DNA of 6,933 nt from Thermoplasmata archaeon (GTDB taxonomy: Archaea; Thermoplasmatota; E2; UBA202; JdFR-43), in assembly GCA_021157745.1 (NCBI GenBank), contig JAGGWA010000070.1:1-6933 (forward strand), written 5' to 3'. Positions 1-6,460 of the stretch are shown one piece after another (within the stretch, counting starts at the first letter, position 1; the number at the start of each line of letters is the position of its first letter). Under the pieces are notes generated by a model. That model saw only the letters and a list, made by a program, of their open reading frames with translations, was not told the DNA's origin and did not search any database. The position numbers and the translations under genes are program-made.

Positions 1-568
1 AATGAGGGCCATACAGACCATTGCAGTTTCCTGCATAGTCAGATGATGGGGCACCTATAAAGGCTACATCAATGTGTATATCTCCAGATACTATGGCTCT
101 GACTCTTCCTCCATGGCTTCTTACTCTTACAGGCTTGTCAAATATTCCAGCCGATACAGCCTGTCCTATCTTTCCACGATATGATCCGCCTTCAATATAA
201 CTCACTGTTCCCTTCTTTATTGCCTTAAGCACCATCTCTTCCTGGCATGGGAATGTTGATGATGGAGCAAGAGTGAGATTTTTTATACCAAGTTTCATCG
301 CTGCTTTAAGAATTGCATTCATTACCATATCCCCATCACGGAAGTGATGGTGGAACGATATTGTCATTCCATCTTCCAAGCCAACCTTCTTTATCGCTTC
401 CTCTATACCTTTAACTACCTTGTTTCTCTTATCAGGCGATGCCGCATAGCCCAACTTTGGAGCTGCTTTCCTGCCCGTTGGTACATGGGCAAATGCGCCT
501 TTAAATGGAATAAGTTTCATTCCTGCTATCTCTTTAGGAATTTTCCTGCCGACCGCATTCTTCACCAT
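1..568 (-). CDS. citF: Citrate lyase alpha subunit (citrate CoA-transferase), N-terminal part, cut by window edge
   Basis: The first 189 residues are visible; the rest lies beyond the left edge (E. coli CitF is about 510 residues). In citrate lyase the alpha subunit swaps acetyl for citryl on the acyl-carrier thiol, giving citryl thioester and acetate, in the cytoplasm. Family signatures read directly are DGMTISFHHHFRDGD (residues 66-80), KNLTLAPSS (96-104), RSHGGRVRAI (150-159) and IDVAFIGAPSSD (166-177), which match E. coli CitF block by block. The catalytic glutamate expected in this transferase fold is outside the window. The start overlaps the citE stop as TGATG. AGGAGG lies at 576-581, 7 bases from the chosen ATG; an in-frame ATG directly before it (569-571) is 4 bases from the Shine-Dalgarno and is the alternative. 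This is the last visible gene of the acn-citDEF operon. The family call is firm; the substrate is inferred. Confidence 0.93.
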   Translation of the reverse strand, partial: MVKNAVGRKIPKEIAGMKLIPFKGAFAHVPTGRKAAPKLGYAASPDKRNKVVKGIEEAIKKVGLEDGMTISFHHHFRDGDMVMNAILKAAMKLGIKNLTLAPSSTFPCQEEMVLKAIKKGTVSYIEGGSYRGKIGQAVSAGIFDKPVRVRSHGGRVRAIVSGDIHIDVAFIGAPSSDYAGNCNGLYGPH

Positions 569-1503
569 CATTCTTCCTCCTTTACTATCGATTCCCTTAT
601 ATTTTCAGGAATTTCGTCTTCCTCTATCATACCTGCAAGATATGCTATCATTAGCACCCTCTCAGCCTTCTCAACTATTGGTTTATCAATCATCTTTCTT
701 CCCAGAGCAACAACACCAGAGCCTTTAGCCTTTGCCTCCTCAATCGCCTGAATTACACGAAGAGCATAATCGATTTCATCCTGTGTGGGATTGAATGCCT
801 CATGTATCACTGGAATCTGATTTGGATGAATGGCTGCTTTGCCATCGAATCCTAACTTTTTCATCATGACAGTATTCTTGTATAAACCTTCGAGATCCTC
901 TACATTGGAATATACCGTATCTAGCGCCTGCTTTCCAGCGGCCTTTGCGCCAGCCACCACCTGGCTTCTTGCCCACATTAATTCTGTGCCTTCAGGTGTT
1001 CTTTCGCCACCTACATCTCTCGTATAATCTTCTCCACCAAAGGAAAGTGCAACGACTCTATCAGATGCAACTGCGATATCATAGGCAAACCACACGCCCT
1101 TTGCGCTCTCTAGAATAGGCACTATCTTCGTTGCGCCAACTTCCATTCCACTTTCCCTCTCAAGTTTTTCCAAGACTGAGTCGAGTTGCTTTATATTCTC
1201 TGGACTTTCTGTTTTTGGAAGATAAATGACCTCAACTCTTTTAGTTGGAATGATGGCTTCAAGATCCTTCCTCCCCCATGGTGTGCTCAGGGCATTTATT
1301 CTTACAGTAACCTCACTTCTACCAAAGTCCAGATCCTTAAAAGCCTCTGCAACGAGCCATCTGGCAGCGAGCTTCTGATCAGGGGCTATAGAATCTTCGA
1401 GATCTATGGTAATTACATCTGCATCAAAAAGACCACATGTTGATAGCATTCTGGGATTGTTGCCAGGCACATATATACGACTTCTCCTGAGTTTGTATGC
1501 CAT
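568..1503 (-). CDS. citE: Citrate lyase beta subunit (citryl thioester lyase, HpcH/HpaI-type fold)
   Basis: A complete protein of 311 residues, close to the roughly 300 usual for CitE. The family cleaves citryl thioester to acetyl thioester and oxaloacetate using Mg2+. Visible motifs are RSRIYVPGNNPRML (7-20), DLEDSIAP (34-41), VRIN (67-70), LPKTES (95-100), PILESAKG (129-136), GGEDYTRD (156-163) and AAIHPNQI (223-230). By family knowledge the acidic residues in the ESAKG and GGED blocks (E132, D159) bind the metal and R68 binds the substrate carboxylate; all are present. The ATG follows the citD stop with no gap (TAAATG), and GGGGGAGGTG (1507-1516) inside the end of citD is the ribosome binding site, so translation is probably coupled. 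CitE relatives also include citramalyl-CoA and malyl-CoA lyases, so citramalyl thioester is an alternative substrate. The flanking citD and citF favour a true citrate-lyase-type complex. Confidence 0.92.
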   Translation of the reverse strand: MAYKLRRSRIYVPGNNPRMLSTCGLFDADVITIDLEDSIAPDQKLAARWLVAEAFKDLDFGRSEVTVRINALSTPWGRKDLEAIIPTKRVEVIYLPKTESPENIKQLDSVLEKLERESGMEVGATKIVPILESAKGVWFAYDIAVASDRVVALSFGGEDYTRDVGGERTPEGTELMWARSQVVAGAKAAGKQALDTVYSNVEDLEGLYKNTVMMKKLGFDGKAAIHPNQIPVIHEAFNPTQDEIDYALRVIQAIEEAKAKGSGVVALGRKMIDKPIVEKAERVLMIAYLAGMIEEDEIPENIRESIVKEEE

Positions 1504-1776
1504 TTACACCTCCCCCTTCGCAGCAAGAACTGCTGCCCTAGTTCTTGCCCTAATAGCATAGTCAAAAGCCCAATTATCTTTTATCTCAACGATAGCATTT
1601 TCAACATTCATCTCTTTCAGCACACTCATCGCTGCAGAGCGGATCTCTTCACCAAACTGCTCCGCGCCTTTGCCCGTGATATTTATCTTTATGCCTCCCT
1701 CAGGATTGGGTTTGAGGGTGAGAAGGACATCTTCTCTCTCTTCTGTGCCTACGGTTACCTCTTTTTCAATCTTCAT
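1504..1776 (-). CDS. citD: Citrate lyase gamma subunit (acyl carrier protein), lacking the usual prosthetic-group serine
   Basis: 90 residues with this start; E. coli CitD has 98. In the classical enzyme this small subunit carries 2'-(5''-phosphoribosyl)-3'-dephospho-CoA on Ser14 and ferries acetyl and citryl groups between CitF and CitE. Alignment from memory with E. coli CitD is gap-free at the start (MKI at 1-3, GT at 10-11, DV at 16-17). Later matches include EQFGEEIRSA (39-48) and YAIRARTRAAV (73-83). At residue 14, however, there is Arg (AGA, 1735-1737), and the only serines are residues 47 and 51. The start at 1776 is chosen over an in-frame ATG at 1806 for three reasons: it gives the usual MKI start, it overlaps the acn stop as ATGA, and it has GGGAGG 6 bases upstream. 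The longer form would add ten residues inside acn. Identity rests on partial similarity and on the position between acn and citE. How it functions without Ser14 is open. Confidence 0.86.
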   Translation of the reverse strand: MKIEKEVTVGTEEREDVLLTLKPNPEGGIKINITGKGAEQFGEEIRSAAMSVLKEMNVENAIVEIKDNWAFDYAIRARTRAAVLAAKGEV

Positions 1777-3707
1777 GCTCCGCCTCCCTGCTTTTTCTTT
1801 ATCCATGGTAGAAGACCGCCAACCTTTATGATTTCAAGTTCCTTATCACCAAGATCGTGGTGTATCTGATATTCTTCTCCTGTTGCGAGATTCTTTAATG
1901 TGAGTTTTCCTCCATCTATGCCACTATAGTCTATCTTCAGTTTATGTCCCTGCTCAATTTTATCATAGTCACCCGGATTATCAAATATCAGTGGCATTAT
2001 ACCAAAGTTTATGAGGTTGGCACGATGGATACGGGCAAATGATTTTACTATGACTGCCTTTATGCCCAGATATTTCGGTGCTATGGCTGCATGTTCTCTG
2101 CTTGAACCCTGACCATAATTCTCTCCACCTATGATAAAGCCACCTTTCTTTTCCATGGCTCTGTTGTAGAACTCTGGATCAACACGAGAGAAAACATACT
2201 TGGATATCTCCGGTATGTTGCTCCTCAATGGCAGGATCTTTGCTCCCGCTGGCATGATGTGATCTGTAGTTATATTATCTCCAACTTTTATCAGGACTTC
2301 ACCCTCAACAAAAGATGGCAACGGCGGAAAATCTGGCAGTGGTTTTATGTTTGGCCCACGACGAATCTTAACTTTCGCCGCCTTCTCCGGCGGGAGTGGT
2401 GTTATTATCATGTTGTCATTGACATAAAACCTCTCTGGCAATTCCATTTTTGGATACTCACCGAAATTCCTTGGGTCAGTAAGAACGCCTTTAATTGCAG
2501 TTACCGCTGCAGTCTCAGGGCTTACAAGCACAACACCCGCATCTTTTGTGCCGCTGCGCCCTTCAAAATTTCTGTTGTATGTTCTCACGCTGATAGTGCC
2601 GGAAGGAGGGGCACCACCCATTCCTATGCATGGTCCGCATGCGTTTTCTAATATTCTGGCACCAGCATCAACTAGATATTTATATTCGCCTGTCTCAACA
2701 AGATGCTTGACAACCTGACGGGATCCAGGATTTATGAGTAATGAAAGATTTGGCGCTACTGTATGTCCCTTCAGGATCTGAGCAACCATCTTCAAATCTC
2801 TTAGAGATGAATTTGTGCATGAACCTATTGCAACCTGCTGCACCTCCATGCCTTCAATTTCAGACACGGGCTTTACATTTCCAGGACTGTGAGGAAGAGC
2901 AGCCAATGGTTCAACCTCGCTTAGGTCAATCTCGATGATTTCATCATATTCCGCATCTTCATCTGCCTCAAGCGGTATCCACTGTTCGCCACGATTCTGT
3001 GCTTCAAGCCATTTCTTTGTTACCTCATCGCTCGGAAATATGCTTGTTGTTGCTCCTGTTTCTGTTCCCATATTGGTTATTGTTGCTCTCTCCGGCACAC
3101 TCAATGTTTTTACTCCTGGACCAAAATACTCGAATATCTTGCCAACGCCACCTTTCACATCCACACGCCTCAAGAGTTCAAGTATAACATCCTTGGCAGA
3201 AACCCATGGTCTGAGTTTCCCTGTGAGCTTCACGCCCACAATTTCTGGATATTTAAGTGTAAATGGCTCACCCGCCATCGCTGCAGCAACATTTAAGCCG
3301 CCAGCGCCGATAGCAAGAGAACCAACGCCGCCTGCCGTAGGAGTGTGGCTGTCGCTGCCCAACAATGTCTTTCCCGGGCAGGCAAATCTTTCGAGATGGA
3401 GCTGGTGGCATATGCCATTTCCCGGGCGTGAGAAATATAAACCATATTTTGCCGCTATAGTTTGAAGATAGAGGTGGTCATCAGGATTCCTAAAATCTGT
3501 CTGCAATGTGTTGTGGTCAACATAGCTGACGCTTAACTCTGTTTTCACCCTTGGAATTCCTATGGCCTCAAATTCAAGATAAGCCATTGTCCCTGTAGCA
3601 TCTTGAGTTAATGTCTGGTCGATTTTTATGGCGATTTCTTTTCCTGCTTCCATTTTTCCTTCAATCAGATGTTTCGAGATGATTTTTTCTGTTATTGTTT
3701 GGCTCAT
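1773..3707 (-). CDS. acn: Aconitate hydratase, single-chain about 640-residue type
   Basis: A complete protein of 644 residues, shorter than the roughly 890-residue AcnA and AcnB enzymes and resembling the compact 'Aquifex-type' aconitases. It interconverts citrate and isocitrate via cis-aconitate with a 4Fe-4S cluster in the cytoplasm. The cluster ligands are visible as Cys297 (in IGSCTNS), Cys357 and Cys360 (in ACGPC). Other signatures are VDHNTLQ (63-69), GSDSHTPTAGG (117-127), NRNFEGRSG (378-386), the swivel-domain start GDNITTDHIMPAG (476-488) and YGQGSSREHAA (531-541), which holds the catalytic-type Ser and Arg. Arg495 in LPLRSNIPEIS sits where aconitases carry a substrate-binding arginine that isopropylmalate isomerases lack (alignment from memory), favouring citrate over isopropylmalate. 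It is the first gene of the operon; the ATG is 7 bases after AGGAGG. Homoaconitase or methylcitrate/mesaconate-type hydratase activity is less likely but not excluded. Confidence 0.95.
   Translation of the reverse strand: MSQTITEKIISKHLIEGKMEAGKEIAIKIDQTLTQDATGTMAYLEFEAIGIPRVKTELSVSYVDHNTLQTDFRNPDDHLYLQTIAAKYGLYFSRPGNGICHQLHLERFACPGKTLLGSDSHTPTAGGVGSLAIGAGGLNVAAAMAGEPFTLKYPEIVGVKLTGKLRPWVSAKDVILELLRRVDVKGGVGKIFEYFGPGVKTLSVPERATITNMGTETGATTSIFPSDEVTKKWLEAQNRGEQWIPLEADEDAEYDEIIEIDLSEVEPLAALPHSPGNVKPVSEIEGMEVQQVAIGSCTNSSLRDLKMVAQILKGHTVAPNLSLLINPGSRQVVKHLVETGEYKYLVDAGARILENACGPCIGMGGAPPSGTISVRTYNRNFEGRSGTKDAGVVLVSPETAAVTAIKGVLTDPRNFGEYPKMELPERFYVNDNMIITPLPPEKAAKVKIRRGPNIKPLPDFPPLPSFVEGEVLIKVGDNITTDHIMPAGAKILPLRSNIPEISKYVFSRVDPEFYNRAMEKKGGFIIGGENYGQGSSREHAAIAPKYLGIKAVIVKSFARIHRANLINFGIMPLIFDNPGDYDKIEQGHKLKIDYSGIDGGKLTLKNLATGEEYQIHHDLGDKELEIIKVGGLLPWIKKKQGGGA
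1783..1788 (-). promoter_or_regulatory. Shine-Dalgarno sequence of citD, inside the end of acn
   Basis: The minus strand reads GGGAGG here, 6 bases before the ATG at 1776. It lies in the codons for the C-terminal glycines of aconitase. This decides the citD start in favour of 1776 over 1806 and, with the ATGA overlap, suggests translational coupling of citD to acn. Confidence 0.75.
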
Positions 3708-3714
3708 TTTATTT

Positions 3715-3720
3715 CCTCCT
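3715..3720 (-). promoter_or_regulatory. Shine-Dalgarno sequence of acn
   Basis: The minus strand reads AGGAGG, 7 bases before the acn ATG at 3707. The predicted 5' leader is only about 18 bases, so this site fills much of it. Its strength contrasts with the lack of such a site before hisS and eno. Confidence 0.75.
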
Positions 3721-3725
3721 TTTTG

Positions 3726-3736
3726 TTCGAGTCGAA
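3726..3736. promoter_or_regulatory. Perfect palindrome TTCGAGTCGAA between acn TATA box and start: possible operator
   Basis: TTCGA and TCGAA flank a single central base. The element lies just downstream of the acn TATA box and ends about where transcription should begin (near 3725, if the start is about 25 bases from the TATA centre). A protein bound here would block the preinitiation complex, so a repressor site is plausible. No regulator gene is in view and the role is inferred from position and symmetry only. Confidence 0.4.
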
Positions 3737-3745
3737 AAAACCCGC

Positions 3746-3755
3746 TATTTATAAA
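3746..3755 (-). promoter_or_regulatory. TATA box (box A) of the acn-citDEF operon
   Basis: The minus strand reads TTTATAAATA, close to the archaeal box A consensus, centred about 43 bases before the acn ATG. This predicts a start of transcription near 3725 and a short leader holding the Shine-Dalgarno sequence. No internal promoter is needed for citD, citE or citF because those genes overlap or abut. Confidence 0.65.
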
Positions 3756-3762
3756 TTTTTCA

Positions 3763-3840
3763 TTTCAAACGGTCAAAAATTGTAAAAACTGTTATTTTTT
3801 TGTTAATTTTTCAAACATTTTTACATATTAAATTTCAAAA
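3763..3840. repeat. Three short TTTCAAA direct repeats in the acn-hisS spacer
   Basis: TTTCAAAC occurs at 3763-3770 and 3809-3816 and TTTCAAAA at 3833-3840, upstream of both divergent promoters. In the same stretch TGTAAAAA (3781-3788) and TTTTTACA (3818-3825) form an 8-base inverted repeat. The spacer is extremely AT-rich, so chance is a real explanation. No open frame with gene-like character is present in the spacer. Confidence 0.25.
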
Positions 3841-3916
3841 TTTATTAAAATGTCGAAATAAAAATCTCTCCTCCATCGTTGGCTCTTTCCTTCCTATTCT
3901 CCTCATTTAGCAAACC

Positions 3917-3925
3917 ATTTAAAAT
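3917..3925 (+). promoter_or_regulatory. TATA box of hisS (leaderless)
   Basis: ATTTAAAAT is centred about 22 bases before the ATG at 3943, the spacing expected for a transcript that starts at or next to the start codon. No Shine-Dalgarno sequence lies between. The box sits inside the perfect 13-base palindrome CCATTTAAAATGG (3915-3927). Confidence 0.55.
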
Positions 3926-3942
3926 GGGTGTGCATTAATATC

Positions 3943-5139
3943 ATGATTGGCAAGCCTCGTGGAACAAGAGATTTTTTACCAGAAGACATGGCTAAAAGGA
4001 GATGGCTTGAACAAAAAATGAGGCAAATCTTTGAAAAATATGGATATGAAGAGATTGCAACACCAACTTTCGAAAATTTAGAACTTTTTACATTGAAATC
4101 TGGAGAGCAGATAATGGAAGAAATTTATGCATTTGAAGATAAAGCAGGAAGAAAACTTGCTTTGCGTCCCGAGCTAACGGCTCCTGTTATGCGCCTCTAT
4201 GTTGAAAAATTGCAGATGGAAGCAAAACCATTGAAATTTTATTATTTTGGCAACTGCTTCCGATATGACCGCCCCCAGAAAGCTCGCTACCGCGAATTCT
4301 GGCAGTTTGGATGCGAGTTAATAGGAAGCAACAGACCAGAGGCTATAGCCGAGTTAATAGCGATGTCATATGATTTGCTGAAAAGCGTTGGATTGAAAAA
4401 TATTGTTTTGCGTATCGGCAATCTTGATATACTAAGGCGATTCTTGGACAGTATAGGAAAAAATGACAGGCAAGTTATGCGGCTCATAGACAAAAAAGAT
4501 TTCGAAAGCCTCGAAAAAATAATGGGAAACGACTTTTCCACTTTTAAGAGATTCATAGAAACAAAAAATATCGACACCATCAATTTTCCTGAAGCAGAAA
4601 GAATGAAAGAAATTTTATCATTCTTAGATGAATTCTCCATTCCTTACAATCTTGATTTGGGTATCGCAAGGGGATTGGAATACTATATAGGTGTTGTTTT
4701 TGAAATCGATGCTCCCAAACTCGGAGCAGAAAAGCAGATAGCGGGCGGCGGCGAATATAACCTTGTAACTCTGCTCGGTGGCCGCCATGTTGCTACCGCA
4801 GGCTTTGCCATCGGTTTCGATCGCGTGCTTATTGCTCTGGAAAGCGAGGGTTTTGAATTTCCCTTGCCCGAGAAGCCAGTTTATGTGGCTTATATGCATG
4901 GAATGGTGAAGGAAGCGATAAAGGTGGCGAGGATGCTTCGTAGCAACGGAATTAAGGTAAGCATGGATCTGATGGCTCGCAATATTTCAAAGTCATTGGA
5001 GTATGCAAACAGGAAGGGAATGAGATATGCCATTATAGTGGCTCCAGATGAATGGAAAAATGGAAAGGTTCTGCTTAAAGATATGGAAAAGGGAGAGCAG
5101 GAAGAGGTGGAGATAGAAAAGATTGTTGAAAAGCTTTAA
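3943..5139 (+). CDS. hisS: Histidyl-tRNA synthetase, archaeal type
   Basis: 398 residues. It charges tRNA-His with histidine using ATP and belongs to the class II synthetases. The N-terminal KPRGTRDFLPED (4-15) is diagnostic. Motif 2 is visible at FRYDRPQKARYREFWQFG (106-123), the histidine-specific block at GIARGLEYYIG (240-250), and motif 3 at ATAGFAIGFDRVLIALE (284-300). The last 90 or so residues match the anticodon-binding domain (KPVYVAYMHG onward). LGAEKQIAGGGEY (259-271) is typical of archaeal enzymes as remembered. The ATG at 3943 is chosen because family members start just before KPRGTRD and because a TATA box lies about 22 bases upstream; an in-frame GTG at 3928 would add five residues but would leave too little room after the TATA box. 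It stands alone, divergent from acn and convergent with the ligase gene. Confidence 0.97.
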   Translation: MIGKPRGTRDFLPEDMAKRRWLEQKMRQIFEKYGYEEIATPTFENLELFTLKSGEQIMEEIYAFEDKAGRKLALRPELTAPVMRLYVEKLQMEAKPLKFYYFGNCFRYDRPQKARYREFWQFGCELIGSNRPEAIAELIAMSYDLLKSVGLKNIVLRIGNLDILRRFLDSIGKNDRQVMRLIDKKDFESLEKIMGNDFSTFKRFIETKNIDTINFPEAERMKEILSFLDEFSIPYNLDLGIARGLEYYIGVVFEIDAPKLGAEKQIAGGGEYNLVTLLGGRHVATAGFAIGFDRVLIALESEGFEFPLPEKPVYVAYMHGMVKEAIKVARMLRSNGIKVSMDLMARNISKSLEYANRKGMRYAIIVAPDEWKNGKVLLKDMEKGEQEEVEIEKIVEKL

Positions 5140-6426
5140 TTATTCTTCCACAACACGCTTTGCTTTTCCCTCGCTCCTTGGAAGAGTGCCTGGCTTAACA
5201 ATCTCAACAGGTAGATGAAGATTCAATATTGCATATATTTCATCCTCTATTCTTTTAGCGAGTTCATCAAGATTGCCCTCTTTATATCTCTCTTCAGTTG
5301 GCTCAACTCTTACATGTAGCGTGGTCATTTCATGCTTTTTTGTCTTTACAAGCTGATAATTTCCACTCACCCCATCGACATGCATTATTGCTTCTTCAAT
5401 TTGCCTTGGAAATACTATCACGCCTTTAACTTTCATCATGTCATCACTTCTTCCTTTAATGCGAGATTGTATTGGAAGCGTTCTTCCACACTCACATGGC
5501 TCTTCGCTATAGCTCGCTATATCTCTCGTCCTAAATCTTATTGCAGGGAATGCTTCCTTCGTTAAAGTTGTAAAAACTAACTCACCCTCCTCTCCTGGCT
5601 CGAGCCTTTCTCCGGTCTTTGGATCTATGATTTCCGCCAGAAAATGATCGGCATTGATATGAAGCTTTTTCTCCTCACATTCTGAGACGACGCCTGGCCC
5701 TATTATCTCTGTTAAACCATAATGCTCATGGGCGACGATTCCCCATGTTTCTTCTATTTTCTTACGCATTTCATCGCTCCAAGCTTCGGCTCCAAAAAGT
5801 CCAAGATGAAGCTTGAAATCCTTACTAGGCTCGTATCCCATTTCCTTCGCAACTTCAGCCATATATAATGCATAGCTTGGTGTAGCTGCTATGGCTGTTG
5901 TGCCAAAATCCTTCATAATATTGATCTGCCTTTTTGTGTTACCGCTGCTTATTGGAATAACTGTTGCACCTATTTTTTGAGCACCTTTTTCAAAGCCATG
6001 TGCTCCTGTAAATAAACCATAGCCATAAGCATTTTGCAAAATGTCACTCTTTCTTAATCCATTGGCCCATAAAGAGCGAGCCATCACATCGGCCCAGATC
6101 TCCAAGTCGTGCTTTGTGTATGTCCCAACAACAGGTTTGCCAGTTGTGCCAGATGAAGCATGAATTTCAACAACATCATCCATTTCCACGCACAACAAGC
6201 CAAAAGGATAGTAATTTCTTAGCTCTTCCTTCGTTAGAAACGGTATCTTGCTTAAATCATCCAAGCTTTTAATATCATCTGGCTTTATTCCAGCCTTCTT
6301 AAATTTCTCACGATATATGGCATTTTTTTCATAAGCCATTTTCACAACTTTTTTGAGGCGCGCAAGCTGTAATTCCTTTAAATCCTTCAAAGGCATTGTT
6401 TCTATTTTTTCATCCCAGAATTTCAT
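5140..6426 (-). CDS. paaK: Phenylacetate-CoA ligase family AMP-forming enzyme
   Basis: 428 residues, the usual length of PaaK-type enzymes, which are shorter than most adenylate-forming ligases. The family activates a carboxylic acid with ATP to an acyl adenylate and passes it to CoA. Visible are the phosphate loop SSGTTGKP (91-98), YGLTEIIGPG (236-245), the FRTRD block (298-302) with the ribose-binding Asp, GRSDDMMKVKG (325-335), and the C-terminal lysine region SEGKAKRV (418-425). CECGRT (311-316) is a common cysteine pair in this family. Many archaea carry such genes with no phenylacetate pathway, and coenzyme F390 synthetase of methanogens is a close relative, so the substrate is not settled and the symbol denotes family only. 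The gene shares a short promoter region with eno and ends stop to stop against hisS. No companion genes (paa ring-oxidation genes, indolepyruvate oxidoreductase) are in view. Confidence 0.87.
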   Translation of the reverse strand: MKFWDEKIETMPLKDLKELQLARLKKVVKMAYEKNAIYREKFKKAGIKPDDIKSLDDLSKIPFLTKEELRNYYPFGLLCVEMDDVVEIHASSGTTGKPVVGTYTKHDLEIWADVMARSLWANGLRKSDILQNAYGYGLFTGAHGFEKGAQKIGATVIPISSGNTKRQINIMKDFGTTAIAATPSYALYMAEVAKEMGYEPSKDFKLHLGLFGAEAWSDEMRKKIEETWGIVAHEHYGLTEIIGPGVVSECEEKKLHINADHFLAEIIDPKTGERLEPGEEGELVFTTLTKEAFPAIRFRTRDIASYSEEPCECGRTLPIQSRIKGRSDDMMKVKGVIVFPRQIEEAIMHVDGVSGNYQLVKTKKHEMTTLHVRVEPTEERYKEGNLDELAKRIEDEIYAILNLHLPVEIVKPGTLPRSEGKAKRVVEE

Positions 6427-6443
6427 GTTTTGAATTCCTGAAA

Positions 6444-6460
6444 CATATAAAAATTTAAAG
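6444..6460. promoter_or_regulatory. Shared divergent TATA region of paaK and eno
   Basis: On the plus strand TATAAAAA (6446-6453) is centred about 29 bases before the eno ATG. On the minus strand TTTAAATT (6459-6452) is centred about 29 bases before the ligase gene's ATG. The two boxes overlap by two bases. Neither gene has a clear Shine-Dalgarno sequence, so both transcripts are probably leaderless or nearly so. Confidence 0.55.

Noticed and set aside
344..751. A 135-residue open frame on the plus strand
   Set aside because: It crosses the citE-citF junction antisense to both genes and has no recognisable domain.
1777..1806. Longer citD start at ATG 1806, giving 100 residues
   Set aside because: The shorter start has the better Shine-Dalgarno sequence, an ATGA overlap with acn, and matches the usual MKI start of CitD. 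The extra residues include a serine but do not align with the modified serine.
2935..3465. A 176-residue open frame on the plus strand
   Set aside because: It lies wholly antisense to acn, whose motifs are intact there. It has no family signature, is Ser/Pro-rich as expected from the reverse of this codon use, and has no promoter or ribosome binding site.
3708..3831. Plus-strand open frame running out of acn into the spacer
   Set aside because: The part in the spacer is AT-rich low-complexity sequence and the rest is antisense to the acn start. No evidence of a small gene.
3928..3942. GTG start for hisS at 3928
   Set aside because: It leaves only about 8 bases after the TATA box centre, has no Shine-Dalgarno sequence, and the family starts directly before KPRGTRD.
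4287..4899. Two open frames on the minus strand inside hisS
   Set aside because: Both are antisense to conserved synthetase motifs and show no features of their own.
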